Shown here piece after piece: positions 9,665-18,254 of a stretch of DNA of 39,323 bases. The stretch comes from an uncultured Mucispirillum sp. GTDB lineage: Bacteria > Chrysiogenota > Deferribacteres > Deferribacterales > Mucispirillaceae. The notes under the pieces were generated by a model. The model searched no databases. It was not told where the DNA came from and saw only the letters and a list, made by a program, of their open reading frames with translations. The position numbers and the translations under genes were made by a program. Position 1 is the first letter of the stretch. Every line of letters starts with the position of its first letter. The stretch covers positions 1-39,323 of the forward strand of contig CALUWN010000017.1 of assembly GCA_944324495.1 (NCBI GenBank). The letters run 5' to 3'.

Positions 9665-10364
9665 TTTTCACCTCTTTTTTTCTTAAAAGAGCATAGTGGC
9701 GGGCAGAATATAGGTTATTTTCTACAGGTATATTTATTGGGTTAGTTGCCCATTTTTTGCTGTTTTCTGCATATTTTTGGCATATTTCAGCATTATTTTT
9801 TATTTCTGCCATATATTTTTCATATATTTTTTCTAAACTAAGCCTCATATTAAAATATTTTGAAGCCATTTTATTTTCTGCCTGTTCTAATATATCAGAT
9901 GTTTTAACAGAAAGTGTGTTAATATTTTTTTCAATATTTTTGATATTTTCTTGAATATTTTTTTCTTTTTCATCTATTTTAGTTTCATATTCTTTTAAAT
10001 TTTCAAAAATATTTTCCATATTTTCTAAAGTTTTATCATATTTTTCTTTTACTTCATTTATTGCTTTTATTTTTTCATCAATTTGGTTGATTTTTAAAAT
10101 AGTTTCTTCTAATTTTTCCTGCATAGAAAACAGGTCTTGAGTTTTATTTATGATTTCATCTTTTAAATCACCTATAATCATTTGCATATTTGATGAAATA
10201 TTTTGCATTTCTTCTATATTAAAAATATTTGCTATTTCAGTAAAATTACTGTTTTGAAAAAGGTGTGATTTATTTTCATCTACCATAAAAAAAGGCGATA
10301 TAGTTTTGATTTTTCCATTATCATTAATAGATATTTTTTGGCTGTTCCAAGAGTATATTTTCAT
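9657..10364 (-). CDS. Coiled-coil phage tail-fibre protein
   Basis: The 235-residue protein opens MKIYSWNSQKISINDNGK and then forms a long Lys/Glu/Ile/Asn-rich coiled coil from about residue 55 to 200. Near the end come S-K-K-W-A-T-N-P and, at about 219-226, YSARHYAL, the pattern found in many tail-fibre proteins (typically S-x-x-W-A-x-x-x ... YSAKYYA). That makes a structural fibre segment or fibre adaptor the best reading. It is the first gene of the three-gene cassette; its TAG stop overlaps the start of the next gene. GGAGA lies 5 bp before ATG 10364. It could alternatively be an unrelated filament-like coiled coil, but the terminal motif and the neighbours argue against this. Confidence 0.65.
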   Translation of the reverse strand: MKIYSWNSQKISINDNGKIKTISPFFMVDENKSHLFQNSNFTEIANIFNIEEMQNISSNMQMIIGDLKDEIINKTQDLFSMQEKLEETILKINQIDEKIKAINEVKEKYDKTLENMENIFENLKEYETKIDEKEKNIQENIKNIEKNINTLSVKTSDILEQAENKMASKYFNMRLSLEKIYEKYMAEIKNNAEICQKYAENSKKWATNPINIPVENNLYSARHYALLRKKEVKNG

Positions 10365-10423
10365 ATGTTCTCCTTACATTATTTATTTCTATGTGAAAAC
10401 ATTATCATGAAAAAAATATGCTC

Positions 10424-10477
10424 TGTCCAAAAATACATAAATAGTCCATAAAAGTATCTTATGTCCGTTTTGACATA
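10424..10477. promoter_or_regulatory. Putative operator region upstream of the tail-fibre cassette
   Basis: A perfect inverted repeat TATGTC-cgtttt-GACATA occupies 10460-10477. On the minus strand, GGACA, GGACT and GGACA recur at regular 19-bp steps (plus-strand TGTCC at 10424 and 10462, AGTCC at 10443), about two helical turns apart. Position about 60-110 bp before the cassette start suits a regulator site. No regulator gene is visible in the window. Confidence 0.4.
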
Positions 10478-10523
10478 CTTAAATTATATTATTTTATAAA
10501 TTGGAATAGTTAAGATAATATGA

Positions 10524-10556
10524 ATAAAAAAAGCAGGCTTTTTATAAGCCTGCTTT
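10524..10556 (-). terminator. Rho-independent terminator of metH
   Basis: AAAGCAGGCTT (10530-10540) and AAGCCTGCTTT (10546-10556) form an 11-bp perfect stem with a 5-nt loop. On the minus strand it is followed by TTTTTTTATT, directly after the metH stop, so it should end metH before the tail-fibre cassette. Confidence 0.85.
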
Positions 10557-10567
10557 AAATTATGGAA

Positions 10568-13500
10568 TTAATATTTAATATTTGGATGGTGGATAATAAA
10601 AGCAGATGTAGAATATTCTGGCTGCATTTGGTGACTTTGGCTCATTTTAACCCCAATTCTTTCGCTTTGAAGCATATTTGCAAGTACTGTATTATTTTCA
10701 ACATCAGGGCAAAGAGGATATCCAAAACTAAACCTTTTAGAGCGGTATTTTCCATTAACTGCATTTTCAATAGCTTCGTTATTTTCAGCTATTTTCAATT
10801 CTTTTCTTATGATGCTGTGTACATATTCTGCAAAGCTTTCAGTAAGCTCTGTAAAAAGCCCATGGGCCATATAATAGTTTTTATAATCATTTGCTTTAAA
10901 AAGCTCTGCACAGTACTGGGCTGGTTTTTCGCCTAATGTAACAATCTGTACAGGAAGCACATCATAATATTCTTCAGAAGTTGTAATAAAATCAGCTAAA
11001 CTATATTTTGGGCTTGCTTTACTGTCAGGAAACGAAAAAGTATGAAGAAGTACATTATCCTGAGTATATATTTCTATGGCATTATTAACAGCCCTGCATT
11101 TAAAATAGCCATATATTGCTTTTGGTTCAGCTGCTTTTTTCTGCATTATATCTTTAAATAAATTTTTAAGCTCAGGTAGAGCCGTGCCGTTTATAAGCAT
11201 TTCATAATCTTCACAGCTTAAATCTTTCTTTTTATAGCCCCATATATTTGAAAATAAAAATGGTTTATTAAGATATTTATATATTTCATTCATATCACCA
11301 TTTATAACTTTCGTACCAAAAAATGGTGGCTTAGGTATATCTTTTTCGCTTAATTTTAAAATATCTGCTCGTTTTTCACTTTTTTCTTCATGAATAGTTA
11401 AATCCATATTAGATATGCTTTCAATTTTAGCAGCTGCTTTTTTACTGCCGTCCATTGCTGCAATATTATCAAAAGCATCCTTACAGTAAAAAACTTTATC
11501 AGGCATAATAGTGGCACAACTTTCATTAACAAATTTGGAAGTAAGAGCAGCACCGCCAAGCATAATTTTTACATCAGGCAGTTCTTTTGCAATTTCTTCT
11601 AAGTTATCTTTCATAATCAAAGTAGATTTTACTAAAAGCCCGCTCATACCAATAGCTTTTGCCTGCACCTCTTTTGCTTTTTTAATCATATGGCTAACTG
11701 GTACTTTTATACCAAGGTTATGTACCTTATAGCCGTTATTACTCATAATAATATCAACTAAGTTTTTACCAATATCATGCACATCACCTGCAACTGTAGC
11801 AATAACCACATCGCCTTTTGATGCACCCTCATTTTTTTCTAAAAATGGCTCTAAAATTGAAACGGCAGCTTTCATAGTTTCAGCTGATTTTAATACAAAA
11901 GGAAGCAGCATTTTGCCTTCTGCAAACATATCGCCCACTTTTTGCATAGCAGGAAATAATATATTATTGATAACATCTTCTGCCTTTTTATTATTAAGCA
12001 CTTCTTTAATAATTGCTTCAAGCTCTGTTTTATCACCTTTTATGATTTTTAAAGGCAGTTTTTCAACTGCTGGGATATTTTCATCTATTTCTTCCTTATT
12101 GATTTTTACCCCTGCAAAATGCTCAATAAATTTTGCAAGTGCATCATCAGATTTATTATATATTAAATCAAGGCAGCATTTTATATCATCATCTGAAAGG
12201 TTAGCAACTGGTGTAAGTTTTGAAGCATGCACTATGGCAGTATCAAGCCCAGCTTTTACAGCTTCAGATAAAAATACAGAGTTTAATATCTGTCTAGAAT
12301 CAGGAGATAACCCAAAGGATACATTACTTACTCCAAGGGTAGTTTTCACACCTTTTAAGTTTTCCTTAATCAGCTTAATAGCCTTTAAGGTTTCCACTGC
12401 GGCATTTTTTAATGTTTCATCACCACTGCCTATAGAAAAAGTAAGGGTATCAATAATTAAGTCTTCTGCTCTTAAATTATATTCTTTCACCCAAACATCA
12501 TAAAGCCTTTTAGCTATTTGGAATTTCTTTTCACAAGTTGCAGCCATACCTTCTTCATCAATGGTTAAAGCAACCATACAGGCAGGGTGGTTTTTAACAA
12601 TTTCAAGCATTTTATGAAGTTTTGTGCCACCATCTTCAAAGTTAATAGAGTTTATAATAGGCTTTCCAGAGTATCGCTCTAGGCTTGCTTTAATAGTTTC
12701 TGGGTCTGTTGAATCAAGCACCAAAGGTGCAGTTAAACTGGAATTTAATATTGGTACCATTTGTTTATAATCATCTATTTCACTTCTTGAAGCATAAGCA
12801 AGTGATAAATCTATAAAATGGGCAGTATCTTCTTGGTTTTTACAGATTGCAGTCATGCCGTCAATATCAGAAGCTAGGAGCATTTCTCTAAATGCTTTTG
12901 AGCCTGTAGCATTAGCACGTTCACCAATCATTGCAGGTTTTGGGTCCTGCTCTAAAGATACAGCAGTAAAAAGGCTTGCTGCCTCTCCCACATATGCAAT
13001 AGAGTCTCTTTTAGGCAGGTTTCTTGTATGAGCCATATTGTAAAGCATTTTAATATGACTTGCGTCAGTACCACAGCAGCCACCAGCCATAGAGATTGGG
13101 TATTTATCCATTAAATCTTTCATAACAGCAGTAAATTTTTCATCATTCATAGGATAAACTGTTTTGCCCTCAACGGTTTCTGGCATACCAGCATTAGGGG
13201 AAATATATATTTTACCCTGCCATATTTTTGAAAGGGAAGATATAGCAGGTTCCATCATATCTGGCCCCATAGCACAGTTAAGCCCTAAAGCAAATACAGG
13301 CATACCTGCCATAACAGCAGCAACTGCTGAAATATCTGAGCCTGTAAGCAGTGTATAGTTACTTTCTACAGTAAATGATACAAGTATTGGAGTATTTGTA
13401 TTTTTCCTTCTATTTGCTTCTTTGCAGGCATTAACTGCCGCTTTTAATTGCAAAATATCTTGAGCAGTTTCAATATTGTATAAATCCACATCCACACATT

Positions 13501-13921
13501 CTGCCTGCTCTAAATACTGGTTATATAAAGATTCATATGTGGTATGCCCCAAGCTTGCAAGTTTTGTGCCCGGGCCCATGGAAAGAGAAATAAAAGTATT
13601 TTCTTTACCAGCAGCTGCACGGCGTGCAATCTCAACAGCGGCTTTATTTATTTCAACAACTTTATCTTCTAAGCCATATTCTGCTAAAACTGAAGCAATA
13701 GCACCAAATGTATTTGTAACAGCTACATTTGCTCCAGCATCAAAATAAGCTTTATGTATATTATAAATAATATCAGGAGCAGCAAGGCATAAAAACTCAT
13801 TACAGCCGTTTTTACCCTGCCATATTTCATCATTTATATCTACTTTTTGAATAGATGTGCCCATAGCACCATCAAAAATTACAATATTATTTGCAGCAAA
13901 ATCTTGTAAAGACACAACCAT
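10568..13921 (-). CDS. metH: Cobalamin-dependent methionine synthase
   Basis: The protein (1117 residues, a little shorter than the ~1227 of E. coli) moves a methyl group from methyltetrahydrofolate through cobalamin to homocysteine. The homocysteine domain starts near FDGAMGTSIQ and has zinc ligands Cys216 (GLNC) and Cys282-Cys283 (GGCCGTD). The pterin domain follows (~325-590, with IGERANATGS), then the helical cap and the B12 domain with DVHDIG, His715 being the lower cobalt ligand. The C-terminal activation domain is present (RFSFGYPLCPD and final HHPNIKY), so reductive reactivation with S-adenosylmethionine is expected. The annotated ATG is only one base from GTGAGG; the GTG two codons later (13915) has better spacing and may be the true start. 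I see no riboswitch of a known class in the short leader. It ends at a strong terminator. Confidence 0.97.
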   Translation of the reverse strand: MVVSLQDFAANNIVIFDGAMGTSIQKVDINDEIWQGKNGCNEFLCLAAPDIIYNIHKAYFDAGANVAVTNTFGAIASVLAEYGLEDKVVEINKAAVEIARRAAAGKENTFISLSMGPGTKLASLGHTTYESLYNQYLEQAECVDVDLYNIETAQDILQLKAAVNACKEANRRKNTNTPILVSFTVESNYTLLTGSDISAVAAVMAGMPVFALGLNCAMGPDMMEPAISSLSKIWQGKIYISPNAGMPETVEGKTVYPMNDEKFTAVMKDLMDKYPISMAGGCCGTDASHIKMLYNMAHTRNLPKRDSIAYVGEAASLFTAVSLEQDPKPAMIGERANATGSKAFREMLLASDIDGMTAICKNQEDTAHFIDLSLAYASRSEIDDYKQMVPILNSSLTAPLVLDSTDPETIKASLERYSGKPIINSINFEDGGTKLHKMLEIVKNHPACMVALTIDEEGMAATCEKKFQIAKRLYDVWVKEYNLRAEDLIIDTLTFSIGSGDETLKNAAVETLKAIKLIKENLKGVKTTLGVSNVSFGLSPDSRQILNSVFLSEAVKAGLDTAIVHASKLTPVANLSDDDIKCCLDLIYNKSDDALAKFIEHFAGVKINKEEIDENIPAVEKLPLKIIKGDKTELEAIIKEVLNNKKAEDVINNILFPAMQKVGDMFAEGKMLLPFVLKSAETMKAAVSILEPFLEKNEGASKGDVVIATVAGDVHDIGKNLVDIIMSNNGYKVHNLGIKVPVSHMIKKAKEVQAKAIGMSGLLVKSTLIMKDNLEEIAKELPDVKIMLGGAALTSKFVNESCATIMPDKVFYCKDAFDNIAAMDGSKKAAAKIESISNMDLTIHEEKSEKRADILKLSEKDIPKPPFFGTKVINGDMNEIYKYLNKPFLFSNIWGYKKKDLSCEDYEMLINGTALPELKNLFKDIMQKKAAEPKAIYGYFKCRAVNNAIEIYTQDNVLLHTFSFPDSKASPKYSLADFITTSEEYYDVLPVQIVTLGEKPAQYCAELFKANDYKNYYMAHGLFTELTESFAEYVHSIIRKELKIAENNEAIENAVNGKYRSKRFSFGYPLCPDVENNTVLANMLQSERIGVKMSQSHQMQPEYSTSAFIIHHPNIKY

Positions 13922-13942
13922 ACCTCACGCATTTATGAATTC

Positions 13943-14002
13943 ACCATACTACTATATATAAAACTTGCTTTTTTGCAAGAAAATATTGCAGTATGGTATA
14001 AT
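13943..14002. promoter_or_regulatory. Divergent control region between metH and the membrane-protein operon
   Basis: For the plus strand, TTGCAA (13973-13978), an 18-bp spacer and TATAAT (13997-14002) form a good promoter, with a start near 14009. An 8-bp inverted repeat ACCATACT (13943-13950) and AGTATGGT (13990-13997) encloses a smaller hairpin CTTGC-tttttt-GCAAG (13963-13978). The right arm abuts the -10 box, so a bound regulator could act on both directions; alternatively it is a structured leader of metH. Confidence 0.5.
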
Positions 14003-14051
14003 TTTATATATAATGCAGTAGTATTTACCAAATTGACCTAAGGGTATTTAA

Positions 14052-15914
14052 TTGAATAGAGATATTAATGCAATATTATCAGAAGATTATACACAAAAGC
14101 AGTTTTTTGAAAACAGTATATTAAATTCTATAATTATATTTAAAAATATTGTTCTAGATTATTTTAAGTATTTTTTGTTTTATCTTTCTCCATTATCTCG
14201 TTATGAATTTTGGTGTTTTTCAGTTTTTACGGCTGTTACTATTATAGTTTTATTTGCTTTAGTATCAATTATAACCATAACTTTTCCTGCTTCAAAAATA
14301 TATATTTTTACTTTATTTTATATGTATGTGTTTATTGTAATTAATATTGCAATAAGGGTGTTTGCTTCTAGATTATTAAGTGTAAAAATGTATATAAACC
14401 ACGTGGAGCAGGTGCAGAATAAAATACCTATGCTTGCAAAAGCAGAAAATTTATTCAAAAAAATATTTCTAAGTGTCACATTATATGTTTCAATGGCATA
14501 CATAAAACTTCTTATAGTTGGTTTATATTTTTCTAATATGTTTTTATTTCATTCAGAAGTTATTACAAACATTTATGATTTATTTAGTACAAATCCTGTT
14601 TTATATCTGATTATTTTTATATTAAAAGTTATTACTATAATTTATACCATTTTTATGGTTTCACCATCACTAAACAGGGTTGAATATTTAGAGCATAAAA
14701 AAACAGCATACTATAGGATATCATATTACAAAACATGGTACACAAAAGAATATTTTGTAGACTATTTAACACTAGCAGCAAGCATATTTTCTGTAATCGC
14801 TGTAGGCCATCTTTTGATTATTGGTTATTCATTAACATGTCATTTAATTATGAGCCTTGCACTTTTATTTCAAAGCCTTGCATTACTGCTTTCTGGCAGG
14901 TTTTTTTGCGTAGTAACAGGGTTTGTAAGTATAATACTTTTTATTATATCTTCAGCTTATATTATTATAAATGGGGTAGATTTTTTCCAACATTCAGATA
15001 ATATGATAGAGCTTGTAAAATATTATCAGGTAGCAATAGCGTTGCTTTTTTTTGGTATATTTTACTATTCATCTTTTGATAGAGATATACTGAAAATGAT
15101 TGCTGTACTTGGCTGTTACCTAGCTGCCTTATTTTTATGGGAAGACCAGACAGCAATTAAAAGGCTTATGGTCTATGATAACCACGCAATACCAGTTTTA
15201 ATATATGGTCTTATAGGGCTTTTTACATTTTTCATATACCTTATAAGAGTTGCAAACAGTAAAGGGATGTATCAGTCTGACAGGCAGTATTTAACAGTAT
15301 TATGGAGTGATTTTCGTGCAACTGTTACACTTATTAAAGTAAAATATATTTATATGATAATCTTTTATTCAAGTGTTACTATTTTAATTTATGTTATACT
15401 GCTGTTTATATATCCTATAGTTTCTGATGCTTTAATAAAAGATTCTGTAGATGCTTATATTTTTTCATTTTTAACAAATATAAGAAAATTAATTGCTTTT
15501 TATATGCTTTTAGGGCTTTATTTGCTTTTTAAAAATTATAATGATACATTTCCAATGTTAATAATAGCATTTGTGGTGGCACTTGAAATGTATGTAATCT
15601 TATACCCGTCACTTGGCACACTTTTACCTTCTGATACTTTATATCCATTAAAATATGTGTATATGTATATATATGGGCTGATGTTTATATTATCTATCAG
15701 TCTTAGTAAATATTGTTTAACTATAGCAGCAGGGTTTGCTTTATCAATAGTTCCCTTTATAATGTCTTTAATTGGAATATTAATGGGTGCAACTTTTACT
15801 GCTAATAGTGCAGGGTATAATGTAATAATGATATCATTTATTATAGCAAATATGCTGGCAGCTTATGGAAGCTACAGACATATTAAACAGGAACAATTAA
15901 ATGAACATAAATAA
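14052..15914 (+). CDS. Polytopic membrane protein of unknown family
   Basis: A 620-residue protein with roughly a dozen hydrophobic segments spread over almost the whole length, starting near residue 55 after a hydrophilic, Asn/Glu-rich N-terminus. The start is a TTG at 14052 with TAAGGG seven bases upstream; no ATG nearby is better placed. Two longer loops (about 105-145 and 200-235) are polar. No family motif was recognised, and there are no catalytic signatures such as GxSxG or HExxH. Its end overlaps the start of an OppF-type ATPase by 14 bp, which suggests co-translation and perhaps a joint role, but it does not resemble the usual Opp/Dpp permeases with their EAA loop. Function unknown; inner-membrane location is secure from the hydrophobicity. 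Confidence 0.75.
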   Translation: MNRDINAILSEDYTQKQFFENSILNSIIIFKNIVLDYFKYFLFYLSPLSRYEFWCFSVFTAVTIIVLFALVSIITITFPASKIYIFTLFYMYVFIVINIAIRVFASRLLSVKMYINHVEQVQNKIPMLAKAENLFKKIFLSVTLYVSMAYIKLLIVGLYFSNMFLFHSEVITNIYDLFSTNPVLYLIIFILKVITIIYTIFMVSPSLNRVEYLEHKKTAYYRISYYKTWYTKEYFVDYLTLAASIFSVIAVGHLLIIGYSLTCHLIMSLALLFQSLALLLSGRFFCVVTGFVSIILFIISSAYIIINGVDFFQHSDNMIELVKYYQVAIALLFFGIFYYSSFDRDILKMIAVLGCYLAALFLWEDQTAIKRLMVYDNHAIPVLIYGLIGLFTFFIYLIRVANSKGMYQSDRQYLTVLWSDFRATVTLIKVKYIYMIIFYSSVTILIYVILLFIYPIVSDALIKDSVDAYIFSFLTNIRKLIAFYMLLGLYLLFKNYNDTFPMLIIAFVVALEMYVILYPSLGTLLPSDTLYPLKYVYMYIYGLMFILSISLSKYCLTIAAGFALSIVPFIMSLIGILMGATFTANSAGYNVIMISFIIANMLAAYGSYRHIKQEQLNEHK

Positions 15915-16728
15915 TAAAGAAAATATTATTACTATAGAAAATATTACAAAATCCTTTACAGCTTCTGAGGGTGTATTTTCAACTGGTGAACAGTTTTTTG
16001 CAGTTGATAATGTATCTATCAATATAAAAGAGGGCTCATCTTTAGGAATAGTGGGCGAATCTGGCAGTGGAAAAACAACTATTGCAAGAATGATTTGTAA
16101 TATATATAAGCCAGATAATGGTAGAATATTATATTTTGGAAAAGATATAAACAGCATGGCAAAAAATGATTATGAAGATTATAGAAAAAACGTACAGATG
16201 GTTTTCCAAGACCCAAATAATTCATTAAACCCAAAATTAAAAATATCTTCAGCATTAAAAGACGGCATTAAAAAATATATTACCAAGGAAAATACTGAAA
16301 TAGAAAACTATATGAAAAAATTAATGGATATGGTGGGGCTTCCTTATGAATATTCAGAAAGATACCCCCATGAATTTTCAGGCGGGCAACGGCAGAGAAT
16401 ATCTATTGCCAGAGCATTATCCATTAACCCAAAGGTGATTATAGCAGATGAGCCTGTAAGCTCACTTGATGTTTCAGTGCAGGCACAGATTTTAAATCTT
16501 ATGAAATCCTTGCAAAAAAATGGTATTACCCTTATATTAATATCCCATAGTTTAGCAGTTGTATCTAATATGTGTGAAAATATTGCAGTAATGTATAAGG
16601 GGCGTATGGTGGAATATGGCAGTACTGATAAAGTGTTATCAGAGCCATCATCAGAATATACAAAAAATCTTTTAAAGGCTTCAAGCTATACATTATTAAA
16701 TAGAAATGAAATGGAGTTAGTAAAATGA
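15901..16728 (+). CDS. OppF/DppF-type ABC transporter ATP-binding protein
   Basis: The 275-residue ATPase has Walker A GESGSGKT (52-59), a Q-loop in VFQDPNNSLNPK, the signature FSGGQRQR (about 159-166), Walker B VIIADEP followed by SSLD, and the switch His in LISHSL. The QDP-x-x-S-L-N-P sequence is characteristic of the oligopeptide/dipeptide/nickel importer ATPases. It stops soon after the ATPase fold, so the usual C-terminal oligo_HPY extension is largely missing. No OppD, permease or binding protein is present; upstream is an overlapping unknown membrane protein and downstream is cysS with a 4-bp ATGA overlap. It may serve a transporter encoded elsewhere or work with the upstream protein. 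Confidence 0.88.
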   Translation: MNINNKENIITIENITKSFTASEGVFSTGEQFFAVDNVSINIKEGSSLGIVGESGSGKTTIARMICNIYKPDNGRILYFGKDINSMAKNDYEDYRKNVQMVFQDPNNSLNPKLKISSALKDGIKKYITKENTEIENYMKKLMDMVGLPYEYSERYPHEFSGGQRQRISIARALSINPKVIIADEPVSSLDVSVQAQILNLMKSLQKNGITLILISHSLAVVSNMCENIAVMYKGRMVEYGSTDKVLSEPSSEYTKNLLKASSYTLLNRNEMELVK

Positions 16729-18155
16729 GTATATCACTTTATAATACTATGACAAATAAAAAGGAAGAATTTAAGCCTATTAATGAAGGCAAGGTGGGTA
16801 TGTATGTATGCGGTGTTACAGTATATGATTATACCCATATTGGCCATGGCAGAAGTTCTGTAGCTTTTGATGTTATTCGCAGATATTTTGAATACTGTGG
16901 TTATGATGTTACATTTGTTAAAAATTTTACAGATGTGGATGATAAAATAATCAACAGGGCCAATGAAAATAAAGAGTTATGGAGCGAGCTTGCTTTAAGG
17001 TTTATTAAAGAGCATGATGAAGATATGGACAGCCTTTATATTAAACGACCAACATATACTCCAATGGCAACAAAATATATTGAAAAAATGATAAACTACT
17101 GTGAAAGGTTAATAGAAAAAGGCAACGCTTATGCAGTAGATGGCGATGTTTATTTTAGAGTAAACTCATTTAAAGAATACGGTAAACTTTCAGGCAGAAA
17201 CTTAGATGATATGATGGCAGGAGCAAGGGTTGATGTAAACGATAAAAAGGAAAACCCACTTGATTTTGCCCTATGGAAAGGAGCAAAAGAGGGCGAGCCT
17301 TTTTGGGAAAGTCCATGGGGTAAGGGCAGGCCGGGCTGGCATATAGAATGCAGCGTAATGAGTGAAGCAATTTTAGGAAGCTCTATTGATATCCACGGTG
17401 GCGGGCAGGATTTAATATTTCCTCACCATGAAAATGAAATAGCTCAGTCTGAAGCAATATCATGCACTACATTTGCAAATTACTGGATACATAACGGGTT
17501 TGTAAATATTAATAAAGAAAAAATGTCTAAATCATTAAACAACTTTTTCACTATTAGGGATATTTTAAAAATATGCCACAGTGAAGCATTAAGGCTTTTA
17601 TTTTTAATGACTCACTACAGGCAGCCACTTGAATATTCAGAAGATAAACTAAAAGAAGCCACATCAGCACTTCAAAGGATATATACATTTTTAGATGAAG
17701 TGGAACATGTTCAGGGCAGTAAAAAAGGCAAAAATATGGAAAAAGAAATCTGTGATATGAAAGAGCATTTCATAAAAGAATTTGAAAGTGCTATGAGTGA
17801 TGATTTTAATACTCCAAAAGCAGTTGCTGCCATATTTGAAATAGTGCGTATTGGTAATACTGTAATTGCTTCAAAACCAGATAATGAAACAGCAGAACGC
17901 TTAAAAGATGTGACTGCTTTTATATTTAATATTGTATCAAAAGTTTTAGGTATTATGAACCACAGTGCAAAAGACTGGTATATAAGCAACTTAAAAGTGC
18001 CTTTAGAAGAGGTGGAATCATTAATTGCAAAACGAGCAGAAGCTAGAAAAAATAAAGATTTTGCTCTGGCTGATAGTATTCGTGCAGAATTAACTGAAAA
18101 AGGGGTAGAAATTATAGATACAATAGATGGTACAAGGTTTAGAACTATTTCATAA
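16725..18155 (+). CDS. cysS: Cysteinyl-tRNA synthetase
   Basis: This 476-residue class I synthetase charges tRNA-Cys. Visible signatures are MYVCGVTVYDYTHIGHGR (Cys zinc ligand and the HIGH-type motif HIGH at 38-41), the zinc and active-site block WHIECS ... GGGQDLIFPHHENE, and KMSKS at 266-270. The C-terminal region has the anticodon-binding helix bundle ending in D-T-x-D-G-T-R-F. Length matches the family. Its ATG overlaps the stop of the ABC ATPase (ATGA), an unusual operon partner for an essential synthetase. A strong terminator follows. Confidence 0.98.
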   Translation: MSISLYNTMTNKKEEFKPINEGKVGMYVCGVTVYDYTHIGHGRSSVAFDVIRRYFEYCGYDVTFVKNFTDVDDKIINRANENKELWSELALRFIKEHDEDMDSLYIKRPTYTPMATKYIEKMINYCERLIEKGNAYAVDGDVYFRVNSFKEYGKLSGRNLDDMMAGARVDVNDKKENPLDFALWKGAKEGEPFWESPWGKGRPGWHIECSVMSEAILGSSIDIHGGGQDLIFPHHENEIAQSEAISCTTFANYWIHNGFVNINKEKMSKSLNNFFTIRDILKICHSEALRLLFLMTHYRQPLEYSEDKLKEATSALQRIYTFLDEVEHVQGSKKGKNMEKEICDMKEHFIKEFESAMSDDFNTPKAVAAIFEIVRIGNTVIASKPDNETAERLKDVTAFIFNIVSKVLGIMNHSAKDWYISNLKVPLEEVESLIAKRAEARKNKDFALADSIRAELTEKGVEIIDTIDGTRFRTIS

Positions 18156-18176
18156 AAGTTTTAAGTAAGAGAATAA

Positions 18177-18211
18177 GGTGGCTGATTTGTTATATTTCAG
18201 CCACCATTTTT
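18177..18211 (+). terminator. Rho-independent terminator after cysS
   Basis: GGTGGCTGA (18177-18185) pairs perfectly with TCAGCCACC (18197-18205), followed by ATTTTTAT. Confidence 0.9.
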
Positions 18212-18254
18212 ATATAACTAATTAATAAATATGCTCTTTTAAAAGGAGAGGGTT

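Noticed and set aside
10470-10498. TTGACA with TTTATA at 17 bp on the plus strand, possibly an sRNA ending at the 10530 hairpin
   Set aside because: The -10 is poor, the TTGACA lies within the palindrome, and the hairpin's T tract is on the minus strand, where it serves metH.
11913-12503. 196-residue plus-strand frame within metH
   Set aside because: Shadow of metH on the opposite strand; Ser-rich composition and no ribosome site.
13922-14051. SAM or cobalamin riboswitch before metH
   Set aside because: The region is too short for a cobalamin riboswitch and lacks recognisable conserved boxes; only simple inverted repeats are present.
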